Notes: generated by a model not told the origin, from the sequence alone. DNA of 64,000 nt from Paraburkholderia largidicola (GCF_013426895.1 NZ_AP023176.1:1798001-1862000), one strand, 5' to 3'; shown: positions 54,156 to 63,483, counted from the stretch's first letter. Translations and numbers: made by a program.

Positions 54156-55073
54156 TCAACCGTTGACGGTCTCGACCTCGCTACGCACCGGCTTGCTCTT
54201 GCGGCGCAGCTCTTCCGTCGTTTCGCCGCCGCCATCGGGCAACCAGCCCGGCGGCTGGATCACATGATTGATCGCGATCCACACGCTCTTCGCCGTGACG
54301 ACATCCCGAATCAGCGTGGCCCAGTGCTCGAACTCGACGACGAACGGATTGCGCGACGTGGTCGGCGTGACAAGACCGTAGCGGCAGGGTTCCTCGGCGC
54401 GTTCTTCGACATAGGTGCCGAACAGACGGTCGAAGATGATCAGCACGCCGCCGTAGTTCGCATCGAGATACTCGACGTTCGAAGCGTGATGCACACGGTG
54501 CGCGGACGGCGTATTGAACACGTATTCGAGCCAGCCGAGCTTCGGCACCCACGTCGTATGCAGCCAGAACTGGTACAGCAGGTTCATATAGAGCGTCAGC
54601 AGCACGACTTCAGGACGCACGCCGAGGAACACGAGCGGCGTGAAGAACATCGCCGAGCCCGTCAGCTTGCCCGTCACGCCGAGGCGGTAGGCAGTGGACA
54701 GCGTCAACTGGTTCGGCGAGTGATGCACGGCATGCGTGGCCCAGAAGAAGCGCATCCGGTGCGACGCGCGGTGATACCAGTAGTAGCAGAACTCCTGTCC
54801 GATGAAGAGCGCGAACACCATCAGCGCGCTATTGATCGACACAGTGAAGAGCCGGTGGTCCCATGCGAGGGCGAAGACGGGTGTCGCGAGGGAGAGCGGC
54901 AACAGCGCGAGCAGCTTGCGCCCGACCAGGTCGAACAGCGAAATCCAGACTTCGTACCACGCGAACGGCGTCGCGGTGCTGCGTTTTTTTCTGCTGAGCA
55001 CGACTGCTTCGATCAGCGACACGAATACGATGACGGCCGAAGCGTAAAGAGGAAGTTTTCCGAAGTGTTCCAT
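54156..55073 (-). CDS. Sterol desaturase / fatty acid hydroxylase family protein
   Basis: 305 aa di-iron membrane enzyme. Several helices in the first 100 residues; eight-histidine motif set: YHRASH, HAVHHS, HTTW and HRVHHA. Introduces a hydroxyl or double bond in a lipid; in bacteria the substrates include hopanoids, ornithine lipids and fatty acyl chains. Which one applies here is not visible. The gene stands alone with its own terminator. Confidence 0.9.
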   Translation of the reverse strand: MEHFGKLPLYASAVIVFVSLIEAVVLSRKKRSTATPFAWYEVWISLFDLVGRKLLALLPLSLATPVFALAWDHRLFTVSINSALMVFALFIGQEFCYYWYHRASHRMRFFWATHAVHHSPNQLTLSTAYRLGVTGKLTGSAMFFTPLVFLGVRPEVVLLTLYMNLLYQFWLHTTWVPKLGWLEYVFNTPSAHRVHHASNVEYLDANYGGVLIIFDRLFGTYVEERAEEPCRYGLVTPTTSRNPFVVEFEHWATLIRDVVTAKSVWIAINHVIQPPGWLPDGGGETTEELRRKSKPVRSEVETVNG

Positions 55074-55371
55074 GACGATGCCATAACGGTTGTGGCGGGA
55101 GGTATCGTCTGCGGTGGTGTTGGATCAGTCAGTGCATCGCATCCGATAAGCGCACTGTAGTGATAGCCGTCGTTACAGGCTATGCGGAAGTTATTTCAGC
55201 CTATGTCACGGCGCCCGGCGCCTTGTGGGACGGGGCTTTCAGGCGTTTTTGCGAGGCGCGGAAACGCCCGTCGAAGGGGAAAAATTGCAGCGTTGCCGTC
55301 TGTAGAAGGTCTTGCGAACGGTCGTGCGGCTTACGGACGAATCGCTGCAATGACAACGATTCGCCGAAGCC
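55074..55371. other. 298-bp intergenic region, nothing recognised
   Basis: The gap lies upstream of the hydroxylase gene and downstream of the DedA-rhodanese gene, both on the minus strand. It presumably holds the hydroxylase promoter, but I see no strong motif. Short open frames here lack family features. Confidence 0.4.
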
Positions 55372-56409
55372 TCAGCTCGCCATCGTCGCGCGTACCGTGT
55401 ATTCGCCTTCCGGCACGTCGACCGCGAGCCGTTCCAGCGACGTGTAGAAATCGGACGGCAGCGGCTCGACGGGATAGCCGCGCTTTTCCCACGCGTCCAG
55501 CCCGCCCTTCAGCGCGTGGGCATGCCGGATGCCCTTGCGATGCAACTGCGCGATGATGCGCCGCGCCGTCGCCTCGCTCGGACAGACGCAATACACGACG
55601 ATAGGATGCGCGAGCAGCACGGCGTCGAGCTTGTCCGGCGAGTCGAGATCGAGCGGATAGGCGCCCGCGATGCGGTACGCCTCCTGTTCGCGCACGCTGC
55701 GCGGTCGTGCATCGAAGATCAGCGGCGGCGCGTCCGAGCGCATCATCGTGTCGAGCTGGTCGGGGCTGATACGCGTCTTCGCGAGCAGGCGCCGGAACTG
55801 CACGCGCCGCACCCAGCGATACAGGAGCACCGTCACGCAGATGGCCGCGAACGCGTCGAAGATCGTGCCGCCGTTGTTCCGGACCAGCAGCATCGCCTGC
55901 ACGATCTGGTCATGCAGCGCCGCGCCGCCGATCAGATACACGCCCGTCCACAGCGATGCGCCGATAGCGTCCCACAGCAGAAACACGCTGGGCGCGATGG
56001 CCGTCGTGCCGAGCAGCGGCGCGGAAATCAGGCCGAGGCCAGGCAGAAACTTGGCGAGCGTGAGAATCGGCGCGCCATGCCGCTCGAAGACGCCGCGCGC
56101 CGTCCGCAGCGTCGTATCGAGCGACAGCGAAAAGCGCACGAGTCCGTTCAGCAGCCGCCGGCCGCGCACGCGTCCGACGAAGAACCATAGCGAATCGGCG
56201 AGCAGCGTCGCGCCGACGGCCGCGAAGAATACCCCCGCGTACGACACCTGCCCCATCGCCGCCATCGTCCCGGCGAGCATCAGCATCGGCGCGGCCGGCA
56301 CGGGCACGCCGAGTTGCGTGACGAGCACGCTGAGAAACACGGCCCACGGGCCGAGCGAAGCGGGGATAGCGGTGGGGAAATGCCACACGACAGCGGTCCT
56401 TTCAGGCAT
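55372..56409 (-). CDS. DedA-family membrane protein fused to a rhodanese domain
   Basis: 345 aa. The N-terminal two-thirds is a DedA/VTT (SNARE-associated) membrane protein with re-entrant loops (VTQLGVPVPAAPML, then KFLPGLGLISAPLLG with the family GLG/R region) and about five helices up to residue 198. A cytosolic rhodanese-like domain follows (about 215-330; IFDARPRSVREQEA, VVYCVCPSEATARR with Cys 274 and Cys 276). DedA proteins move lipids or couple to the proton gradient; the sulfurtransferase partner is unexplained. Confidence 0.88.
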   Translation of the reverse strand: MPERTAVVWHFPTAIPASLGPWAVFLSVLVTQLGVPVPAAPMLMLAGTMAAMGQVSYAGVFFAAVGATLLADSLWFFVGRVRGRRLLNGLVRFSLSLDTTLRTARGVFERHGAPILTLAKFLPGLGLISAPLLGTTAIAPSVFLLWDAIGASLWTGVYLIGGAALHDQIVQAMLLVRNNGGTIFDAFAAICVTVLLYRWVRRVQFRRLLAKTRISPDQLDTMMRSDAPPLIFDARPRSVREQEAYRIAGAYPLDLDSPDKLDAVLLAHPIVVYCVCPSEATARRIIAQLHRKGIRHAHALKGGLDAWEKRGYPVEPLPSDFYTSLERLAVDVPEGEYTVRATMAS

Positions 56410-56584
56410 GGAGCGGGCAGCGTTCTCGCTGAACGGCGCCCGTCGAAACGGTATTGCGCGCCGCCGATGCCGAAGCCGGAAACAAACCCGGCCAGCAAGC
56501 GACGCCCGGCGATTCTAGACGGGATTGCGCAATGACGTGTTCCTGCCGTACAACGCGCCGCCTGTCCTTCCATGCAAAAAGTAA

Positions 56585-56613
56585 CGGATTTCACGGTCAT
56601 TTCCGTGAAACCG
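56585..56613 (-). terminator. Intrinsic terminator of the CitMHS-AtuA operon
   Basis: On the minus strand CGGTTTCACGG pairs with CCGTGAAATCCG (one bulged base) around a six-base loop; eight central pairs are perfect. TTACTTTTTG follows. It is 16 bases past the stop of the small AtuA-associated gene. Confidence 0.75.
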
Positions 56614-56628
56614 CTTGCCGCTTCCGTG

Positions 56629-56940
56629 TCAGTCCGGATCGGGCACCGTCATGCCGAGCAGCACCGAGCTGACCGACTTGCCGTGCGCATCGATTGCAAG
56701 CGAGCGCGTGACGCCGCCGCCGAGCGCATCGCGCAGCACGAAATTGAACGCCGCGAGCCGCGGCAACTCATGGCGCGTCACCTCGCCATGCACGAAATCC
56801 GCGAGCCAGGCCTTCACGTGCGCCGCGCTCAGATGGGTGCGCAAATGCTCGTAATGACGCGGGTCGTGACAGATCACCGACACGTTCAGCGTATTACCCT
56901 TGTCGCCCGTGCGCGAATGCGCGAGTTCGCGTAGTTGCAT
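56629..56940 (-). CDS. AtuA-associated small protein (AtuA C-terminal-like domain)
   Basis: 103 aa. The start MQLRELAHSRTGDKGNTLNVSV and the LPRLAAFNFVLRDALGGGVTRSL segment match the separate small domain that, in longer AtuA proteins, is the C-terminal part. The ATG at 56940 is one base after the atuA-like stop, so the two halves are encoded in trans and almost certainly translated together to form one enzyme. Confidence 0.85.
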   Translation of the reverse strand: MQLRELAHSRTGDKGNTLNVSVICHDPRHYEHLRTHLSAAHVKAWLADFVHGEVTRHELPRLAAFNFVLRDALGGGVTRSLAIDAHGKSVSSVLLGMTVPDPD

Positions 56941-56941
56941 G

Positions 56942-58300
56942 TCAAGCCTCCACGAAAGCGAATGACGGTTTCACGTCGGCGCGCGGCAACAGCACGGATT
57001 GCACGGCGAGCACCTCGCGTGTCGATTTCGTGACACCGCCGCCGCCCGCCGGTCCGTTCGTATAGAGCGTTTCGACTTCATTGCCGATGCGCAGCGCTTC
57101 TTCCGCCGTGGCCGTGCGTCCGGCGACGCGCACGCGCACTTCGTACGGCTCGCCGCGCTCGTCCGCGGCCGTCTCGCCGTACAGCGAATCGACGCCGATC
57201 AGATCGAAGCGCAGTTCGCTCGCGGCGACGCCCGTCAGAGCCAGTCGCTCGCGCACGATGTCGAGCGCGAGCCGCGCGCGCGCGACGGCACCCGGCCCGC
57301 CGTACGAAATCTGCCCTTCGCCGATGTAGCCATCCGCATACGCCACCGACACCTTCAACGTATCCGTGCGCACCGTGCCCTTGCCGCCCGTCACGCGCAC
57401 CCGGTCCACCGCTTCTTCCGCGACGTCGACCCCGGTGAAATCGGCGACCACATCCGGTTGCAGATAGCGGGCCGGGTCGTGAATCTCGTAGATCAGTTGT
57501 TCCTTGCAGGTCGCCGCGCTGACACGGCCGCCCGCATGCGGCACTTTCGTGATCGTGACGGCCCCGTCCGCCGTGACTTCGCCGATAGGGAAACCGAGCC
57601 GCGCGAGCTTCGGCACGTCCTTGTAGCCGGGATCGGCGAAATAGCCGCCCGTGATCTGCCCCGCGCATTCGAGCAGATGCCCGACGACCGTCGCCTGCCC
57701 GAGCGTCGCCCAGTCGTCCATGCGCCAGCCGAACGCGTGGATCAGCGGCGCCGTGAACAAGGACGGATCGGCGACGCGCCCGGTCAGCACGATATCGGCG
57801 CCCGCATCGAGCGCGGCGACGATGGGCGCTGCGCCCAGGTAGGCATTCGCCGACACGATGCGCTCGCGATACGCCGCGACGTCATCGCCCGACTCCTCGA
57901 AACGGAACTGGCCTTGCAGCACGACGTCGAGCACGTCGTCGCCGCTCACCGCTGCGACCTTCAGGCCGCCCAGACCGAGCGACTGCGCGATCTGCGCCGT
58001 CTTGCGCGCGGCCGCGTGCGGATTGGCCGCGCCCATGTTCGAAATGATCCGCACACCGTTGCGCGCGGCAACGGGCAGCACGGCGCGCATGCGTGCTTCG
58101 AGCAGCGGATCGTAGCCGAGTTGCCAATCTTTGCGTTTCGCCTGCTGCGCGATCGCGATGGTCCGCTCAGCCAGGCACTCGAACACGAGAAAGTCGAGCT
58201 GTCCGTGCTCCGCCAGTTCGACGGCGGGCTCGATACGGTCGCCCGAGTAACCTGCGCCGGCTCCGAGCCTGACGCGTCGTTCGCGCTGATTTGCTGTCAT
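56942..58300 (-). CDS. AtuA-family protein (DUF1446)
   Basis: 452 aa. RLGAGAGYSGDRIEPAVELAEHG, LDFLVFECLAERTIA and IISNMGAANPHAA are family hallmarks. AtuA was named in Pseudomonas for acyclic terpene use, but close relatives occur in many operons without terpene genes, so I do not claim that substrate. Here it sits 24 bp after a citrate-type transporter and directly before its own small second domain, suggesting work on a carboxylate taken up by that carrier. Confidence 0.87.
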   Translation of the reverse strand: MTANQRERRVRLGAGAGYSGDRIEPAVELAEHGQLDFLVFECLAERTIAIAQQAKRKDWQLGYDPLLEARMRAVLPVAARNGVRIISNMGAANPHAAARKTAQIAQSLGLGGLKVAAVSGDDVLDVVLQGQFRFEESGDDVAAYRERIVSANAYLGAAPIVAALDAGADIVLTGRVADPSLFTAPLIHAFGWRMDDWATLGQATVVGHLLECAGQITGGYFADPGYKDVPKLARLGFPIGEVTADGAVTITKVPHAGGRVSAATCKEQLIYEIHDPARYLQPDVVADFTGVDVAEEAVDRVRVTGGKGTVRTDTLKVSVAYADGYIGEGQISYGGPGAVARARLALDIVRERLALTGVAASELRFDLIGVDSLYGETAADERGEPYEVRVRVAGRTATAEEALRIGNEVETLYTNGPAGGGGVTKSTREVLAVQSVLLPRADVKPSFAFVEA

Positions 58301-58324
58301 TGCCGCACCACCCTCTGCTAAAAC

Positions 58325-59629
58325 TCACAACGAAAAAATACCCAGCACGACGCACGCAAGCGTCATCACGATCGACGCGCCGAACAGCAGCGGAAACGTG
58401 AACTTCTGATGCTCGGCGAGTTCGATCCCGCACAGGCCGACCACGAGAAACGTCGCGGGCGTCAACGGGCTGACGGGAAAGCCCGTCGTCATCTGACCGA
58501 GCAGCGCCGCCTGGCCGACCTGCACGGAGGGCACGCCGAGTTGCCCCGCCACTTCGGCGATCACAGGCAGCACGCCGAAATAGAACGAATCGGGGTCGAA
58601 CAGCATGCTGAGCGGCATCGAAAGCAGGCCGAGCACGACGGGAATGTGACCCGCCATGCCAGGCGGCACGAAGCCGACAGCGGCCTGCGCCATCGCTTTC
58701 AGCATGCCGCTGCCCTGCATGATCCCCGTGAACACGCCGGCCGCGAGCAGAATGCCCGCCATCATCAGCGCGGCGCGTGCGTGGGCATCGATGCGCTTGC
58801 GCTGCATGTCGACGTTCGGATAGTTCACCATCAGCGCGATGCACAGGCCGACCATGAACATGATCGCGGGCGGGATCTTCTCGCCCATCACGACCATCGT
58901 GCCGAGCACGATCACCGTCAGCACGATGTTGAACCAGAAGTTCTGCGGACGGCGCAGCGCCTGCTCCTCGGGCGTCAGCTCGCGTTGCGGCATCGGAATC
59001 CCGCCCGCCGCGCCCGACACGCCGAGCCGCTTTTCTTCGCGACGCCCCAGCCAGTACGCCGTGCCGAACACGAACACGAGACCGATCGCCTGCACGGGGA
59101 TCAACGGATTGAAGAGCGCCGAGACGGGCAGATGCAGCGACGCGGACGCGCGGATCATCGGCCCCGTCCACGGCAGGAAGTTGATGCCCGCCGCCAGCGA
59201 CACGGCCGCCGCCAGCACGCGCTTGTCCATTTGCAGACGCTCGTAGAGCGGCAGCATCGCCGGAATCGTGACGAGAAAACAGACGGCGCCCGAGCCGTCC
59301 AGATGGATCAGCAGCGCCAGCAGCGTCGTGCCCATCACGATGCGCGTCGGCCGCGTGCCGACCGCCCGCAGAATCCGGTCGATGATGGGATCGAGCGTGC
59401 CCGCGTCGGTGATCGTGCCGAAGTACAGGATCGCGAACACGAACATGCCGACCACGGGCGCCAGGCTCTTCAACCCGTCGACGACGAACTTGCTGGTCTG
59501 CAGCCCGAACCCGCCGATCAGCGACGCCGCAATCGGCACGATGATCAGCGCGACGAGCGGCGACATGCGCTTCGAAAGAATGGCGCCGAGCAGTACGGCG
59601 ATGGTGATGAGCCCCAGTGAAGGCAGCAT
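58325..59629 (-). CDS. CitMHS-family metal-citrate/H+ symporter
   Basis: 434 aa inner-membrane carrier with about 11-12 helices. Family segments: LALLIHLDGSGAVCFLVTIP, NFLPWTGPMIRAS, MLFDPDSFYFGVLPV. CitMHS proteins import divalent-metal complexes of citrate or related acids. First gene of the operon and divergent from a LysR gene with a palindrome between them. Confidence 0.92.
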   Translation of the reverse strand: MLPSLGLITIAVLLGAILSKRMSPLVALIIVPIAASLIGGFGLQTSKFVVDGLKSLAPVVGMFVFAILYFGTITDAGTLDPIIDRILRAVGTRPTRIVMGTTLLALLIHLDGSGAVCFLVTIPAMLPLYERLQMDKRVLAAAVSLAAGINFLPWTGPMIRASASLHLPVSALFNPLIPVQAIGLVFVFGTAYWLGRREEKRLGVSGAAGGIPMPQRELTPEEQALRRPQNFWFNIVLTVIVLGTMVVMGEKIPPAIMFMVGLCIALMVNYPNVDMQRKRIDAHARAALMMAGILLAAGVFTGIMQGSGMLKAMAQAAVGFVPPGMAGHIPVVLGLLSMPLSMLFDPDSFYFGVLPVIAEVAGQLGVPSVQVGQAALLGQMTTGFPVSPLTPATFLVVGLCGIELAEHQKFTFPLLFGASIVMTLACVVLGIFSL

Positions 59630-59703
59630 GTGCGTGTCTCCAGATCTTGTCTTTTAATGGCTTCGAGCGTAAGTTCAGCGCAGCAATAACACAATTGAAA
59701 TGA

Positions 59704-59722
59704 TTTGATCGCAGCAATCAAA
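59704..59722. promoter_or_regulatory. Candidate LysR operator between CitMHS and lysR genes
   Basis: TTTGAT and ATCAAA flank seven bases (CGCAGCA), a perfect dyad that ends seven bases before the lysR start codon. A direct copy of CGCAGCAATAA-like sequence lies at about 59680. Position and symmetry fit a LysR site for autoregulation and control of the operon. Confidence 0.5.
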
Positions 59723-59729
59723 AACCGTT

Positions 59730-60617
59730 ATGGATCTGAATCTTCGCGACATCCGCGCCTTCGTCACGGTCGCCAACGCGGGCAATTTCACGCGCGCCGC
59801 CGCCCGCCTGCATCTATCGCAGCCGGCGCTCACCGTGCAGATACGGCGGCTCGAAGAGACCGTCGGCGCGCGGCTGTTCGACCGCAATAGCCGCACCGTC
59901 GCGCTCACGCAAACGGGCCGCGAACTGCTGCCGCTGCTGCAGCGCTCGCTCGACGACATGGAGCGCGTGCTGCGCGACGCCCGCGCGCTCGGCGACGGAT
60001 CGAGCGGCACCGTGCGCCTCGCGTGTCTGCCGACGTTCGCGGCGAGCGCGCTGCCCGATCTGATCCAGGCGTTCAGAAAGCGCGTGCCGCAGGCGCAGTT
60101 CCAGATTCGCGACGTCGTCGCGAGCACGGTGAATGCGCTCGTGCGCAATGAAGAGGCCGATATCGGGCTGACGGGCGGCGACACCTTCGACGCGGCGCTC
60201 GAAGTGCTGGTCGAGGGCGCCGACCGGCTCGTGGTGGTGTGCCCGAAAGACCATGCGCTGGCCCGCAAGCGTCGCGTATCGGTCAGCGATGTCGCCGCGT
60301 CGCCGCTCGTGCTGACGGCGCAAGGCACGAGCGTTCGCAGCGTCGTCGATGCCGCGCTCGAACAGGCCGGCTGCGCGCCCGAGATCGCCTGCGAGCCGAC
60401 CTACATGATGACGGCCGTCGCGATGGTGCGCGGCGGGCTCGGCGTGACGATCCTGCCGGCAACGGCCCGCGAGGTGCTGGCCGAACGGGATCTGATCGCG
60501 AAGCCCATCGACGATCCTTCGTTCGTGCGGCCCATCGCGCTGATCAGGAAACGCGGCCGCACCTTGCCGCGCGTCGCAGAAGCGTTCGTGACACTGATTG
60601 CTAAACGCATGAAGTGA
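59730..60617 (+). CDS. LysR-family transcriptional regulator
   Basis: 295 aa. N-terminal helix-turn-helix (LRDIRAFVTVANAGNFTRAA, QPALTVQIRRLEETVGARLF) and the usual two-lobed effector domain (GTVRLACLPTFAASALPDLI). Divergent from the CitMHS-AtuA operon and therefore its likely activator, responding to the imported acid or a product. Confidence 0.94.
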   Translation: MDLNLRDIRAFVTVANAGNFTRAAARLHLSQPALTVQIRRLEETVGARLFDRNSRTVALTQTGRELLPLLQRSLDDMERVLRDARALGDGSSGTVRLACLPTFAASALPDLIQAFRKRVPQAQFQIRDVVASTVNALVRNEEADIGLTGGDTFDAALEVLVEGADRLVVVCPKDHALARKRRVSVSDVAASPLVLTAQGTSVRSVVDAALEQAGCAPEIACEPTYMMTAVAMVRGGLGVTILPATAREVLAERDLIAKPIDDPSFVRPIALIRKRGRTLPRVAEAFVTLIAKRMK

Positions 60618-60832
60618 TCGCCGGAAAAACCCGAACACTTGACATGCGCGCGTCACATGACACGCTGAGTGGATGGGACGCACGAGTATTCGCGATCAAT
60701 ATCGGGAAATCGCTATTGCCCGTTGCATGCATCTCCGCCTACTCTTGAGGTCGGCCAGCGGTCATACCCTGCATCGCAAGCGGCGTCGTCGAACGCTGCG
60801 TTCGGCATTCATTCCGAGGCGTTACGCATCAC

Positions 60833-61753
60833 ATGTCAGCGTACAAGTTCAAGCTCCTGATCGTCGACGACGACGTCGCGACGGTGCGCATCATGAGCGA
60901 TATGCTTTCCAGTTACGGAGAACGGCGCTTTGCGCTGTCGGGTGAAATGGGTCTGCTCCTCGCGCGCCAGTCCACACCGGACCTGATTCTGCTCGACGCC
61001 AGCATGCCCGGCATGACGGGCTTCGACTTCTGCGAAATCCTGAAGGCCGACAGCGAACTCGCGAAAATCCCGGTGATCTTCGTCACCAGCCACGACGCGC
61101 CCGCGCTCGAAATCGATGCGTTCCGGCTAGGCGCAGCCGATTACGTGACGAAGCCGCTGAACGCCACCCAATTGCGCGCACGCGTCGAGACGCAGCTGCG
61201 CAGGCGGCTGAAGATCCTGAACCAGTCGGAGAGCTTTCGCGCCGGCCTGTTCCTGCCGCCCATGCTCGGCGCGTTGCCGGACAACGTTCTGGTCGTCGAC
61301 AGCGATCCCGCCCGCTCGAGCCGCCTGCAGGACCTGCTGCACGATCTGGGCCGCTGCACGTCCGCGACGACGGGCGCGCAAGCACTCGAACGCGCGCTGC
61401 ACAGCCTGCCGACCGTGATTCTCGTGGACGCCGCGTTGTCGGACACGAGCGGCTTGCAGCTATGCGCGGCATTGAAGAAAGAGTCGCGGCTCGAAGGCGT
61501 GCCCGTGCTGTTGATGACGGACGGCGCGGCCAGCGACAACGCCGACTATGAAGGCGCACTGCTGAACGGTCTCGCCGACAGCGTGCTGAATCGCGCGCAA
61601 CCCACCGTGCTCAAGGCGCGCGTGAAGCAGGCGATTGCGTCGGTGCACGCGGACCAGAAACGGATCGGCGCGATGCGCGAGTACTGGCTCGCCGTGGAGA
61701 AAGCCGCGCGGCGTGTCGAACGCAAGGACGGCGAGGGGACAGTTCCCGATTGA
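60833..61753 (+). CDS. Double-receiver response regulator without output domain
   Basis: 306 aa. First REC domain (6-125) has the full set: Asp 12-14, Asp 55 (ILLDASMPG), Thr 85, Lys 107. The second (about 150-270) keeps Asp 156, Asp 158 and Asp 199 but Lys is replaced by Arg 254 (VLNRAQP), so phosphorylation switching there is doubtful. This resembles PleD with the GGDEF domain missing. A basic helical tail (about 280-306) follows. Acts alone; partners unknown. No good ribosome site precedes ATG 60833. Confidence 0.88.
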   Translation: MSAYKFKLLIVDDDVATVRIMSDMLSSYGERRFALSGEMGLLLARQSTPDLILLDASMPGMTGFDFCEILKADSELAKIPVIFVTSHDAPALEIDAFRLGAADYVTKPLNATQLRARVETQLRRRLKILNQSESFRAGLFLPPMLGALPDNVLVVDSDPARSSRLQDLLHDLGRCTSATTGAQALERALHSLPTVILVDAALSDTSGLQLCAALKKESRLEGVPVLLMTDGAASDNADYEGALLNGLADSVLNRAQPTVLKARVKQAIASVHADQKRIGAMREYWLAVEKAARRVERKDGEGTVPD

Positions 61754-61756
61754 TCA

Positions 61757-61780
61757 GGGGGCGAAAGCGCTTTCGCCCCC
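61757..61780. terminator. Perfect 24-bp palindrome terminator between convergent genes
   Basis: A 24-base perfect palindrome beginning GGGGGCGAAAGC gives a strong GC stem, followed by TTATT on the plus strand. It lies three bases past the receiver gene stop and 36 bases before the gamma-glutamyltransferase stop. Confidence 0.7.
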
Positions 61781-61815
61781 TTATTGGTTCTTCGCAGTAC
61801 GCCGCGAGCGCCCGC

Positions 61816-63453
61816 TCAGAACCCCGCTGCGAGACCGTCGCGCCGGCTGTCGCTCGCCGCGACATAGCCACGATCGGGGTCGTTGCGGTCGAGCTTCCAG
61901 ATGAACTGGCCGGAGCCAAAATCCATATACGGATCGTCGATCGACTTGATCGTGTGGCCGAGGTCCTTGAGTTCGCTCGCGACGCGCGGATCGAGCGTCG
62001 CTTCGATGTCGACGGAGAAGTCGCGGTTGACCTTCCAGCGCGGCGCGTCGCAAGCGGCCTGCGGCTGCTGGCCGTAGTCGAGCATCCGCACGACGGTCTG
62101 CAAATGGCCTTGCGGCTGCATGTCGCCGCCCATCACGCCGAAGCTCATCACGGCTTCCTGCTGGCCATTCACCTGCTGCGTGAGGAACGCCGGGATGATC
62201 GTGTGGAATGGCCGCTTGCCGCCTTCCACGACGTTCGGCGACTTCGGGTCCATCGAAAAACCGCAGCCGCGGTTCTGCAGCGAAATGCCCATGCCGGGCA
62301 CGACGCAGCCCGAGCCGAACCCCATGTAGTTCGACTGGATGAAGCTGACCATCATGCCGCGCTCGTCCGCCGCCGACATGTAGATCGTGCCGCCCGTCTT
62401 CGGCATGCCGAAGTCGAACTGCGTCGCGCGGTTCGGGTCGATCAGCTTCGCGCGCGATTTCAGGTAGGCGTCGTCGAGCATCTGCTCGGGCGTCACTTCC
62501 ATCGAACGCGGATCGGCGACGTAGCGGTAGACGTCGGCGAAGGCGAGCTTCATTGCTTCGATCTGCAGATGCTGCGATTCGATGCCGTCGAGCTTCATCG
62601 AAGCCACGTCGAACTGTTCAAGGATGCCGAGCGCGATCAGCGCGGCGATGCCCTGCCCGTTCGGCGGAATTTCGTGCACGGTGTAGCCGCGATAGTCCTT
62701 GCCGATCGGCTCGACCCAGTCGGGCTGATAGTTGCGCAGATCGTCGAACGTCATCGCGCCACCGGCTTCACGCGCAAAGGCCGCGATGCGCTCCGCGATT
62801 TCGCCTTCGTAGTAAGCGCGCGGGCCTTTTTCCGCGAGCAGGCGCAGGGTCTTCGCGTGGCCCGGCATGCGGATCAGTTCGCTGACTTCGGGCGCGCGGC
62901 CATGCGGCATGAAGGCGTCGGCGAACCCCGGCTGGTTCTTCAGTTCGGGCACGGCGGCCGCCCACTTGCGCGCGACGACGCTCGCCACCGCGTGGCCACG
63001 CTCGGCGATCTCGATGGCGGGCTCCATCAGGTCCGCGAACGGCAGCGAGCCGAACTTCTTATGCAGCGCTTCCCAGCCAGCGATTGCGCCCGGCACCGTC
63101 ACCGTATCCCAGCCGCGCACGGGCTGCGTGGCGACGCCATTGTTTTCGCCGTATTTGCGTTTGAAGTAATCGACGTTCCATGCGGCGGGCGCGACGCCCG
63201 AGGCGTTCAGGCCGTGCAGCTTCTTGCCGTCCCACACGAGCGCGAATGCATCGCTGCCCAGACCGTTCGACACCGGCTCGACCACGGTGATCGCCGCAGC
63301 CGCCGCGATTGCGGCATCGACGGCATTGCCGCCTTTCCACAGCATGCGCAAGCCCGCCTGTGCGGCGAGCGGCTGCGAAGTCGACACGATGTTGCGCGCA
63401 AAGACGGGCATGCGCAGCGTGGGATACGGGTTCTGCCAGTTGAAGCTTGTCAT
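61816..63453 (-). CDS. Gamma-glutamyltransferase-family protein (YwrD-type)
   Basis: 545 aa Ntn hydrolase that cleaves gamma-glutamyl bonds, for example in glutathione. Autocatalytic site: the predicted nucleophile Thr 356 in GGTIYMSAAD aligns with the TTHYS Thr of E. coli Ggt. GGNAVDAAIAA near the N-terminus and GGDMQPQGHLQ near the C-terminus are family motifs. ATG 63453 gives no signal peptide, so unlike secreted Ggt it should be cytoplasmic. Downstream of a Dpp/Gsi-type permease gene on the same strand, which fits peptide or glutathione uptake and breakdown. Confidence 0.9.
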   Translation of the reverse strand: MTSFNWQNPYPTLRMPVFARNIVSTSQPLAAQAGLRMLWKGGNAVDAAIAAAAAITVVEPVSNGLGSDAFALVWDGKKLHGLNASGVAPAAWNVDYFKRKYGENNGVATQPVRGWDTVTVPGAIAGWEALHKKFGSLPFADLMEPAIEIAERGHAVASVVARKWAAAVPELKNQPGFADAFMPHGRAPEVSELIRMPGHAKTLRLLAEKGPRAYYEGEIAERIAAFAREAGGAMTFDDLRNYQPDWVEPIGKDYRGYTVHEIPPNGQGIAALIALGILEQFDVASMKLDGIESQHLQIEAMKLAFADVYRYVADPRSMEVTPEQMLDDAYLKSRAKLIDPNRATQFDFGMPKTGGTIYMSAADERGMMVSFIQSNYMGFGSGCVVPGMGISLQNRGCGFSMDPKSPNVVEGGKRPFHTIIPAFLTQQVNGQQEAVMSFGVMGGDMQPQGHLQTVVRMLDYGQQPQAACDAPRWKVNRDFSVDIEATLDPRVASELKDLGHTIKSIDDPYMDFGSGQFIWKLDRNDPDRGYVAASDSRRDGLAAGF

Positions 63454-63483
63454 GTTGTCACTCTCAGGTTTTGCCAGTTCAGC

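Noticed and set aside
54150..55160. 336-codon plus-strand frame opposite the sterol-desaturase-family gene
   Set aside because: Antisense shadow. The minus-strand frame has the complete histidine motif set and its own terminator.
58409..59620. 403-codon plus-strand frame opposite the CitMHS gene
   Set aside because: Same reason: an extremely His/Arg-rich translation complementary to a real membrane protein.
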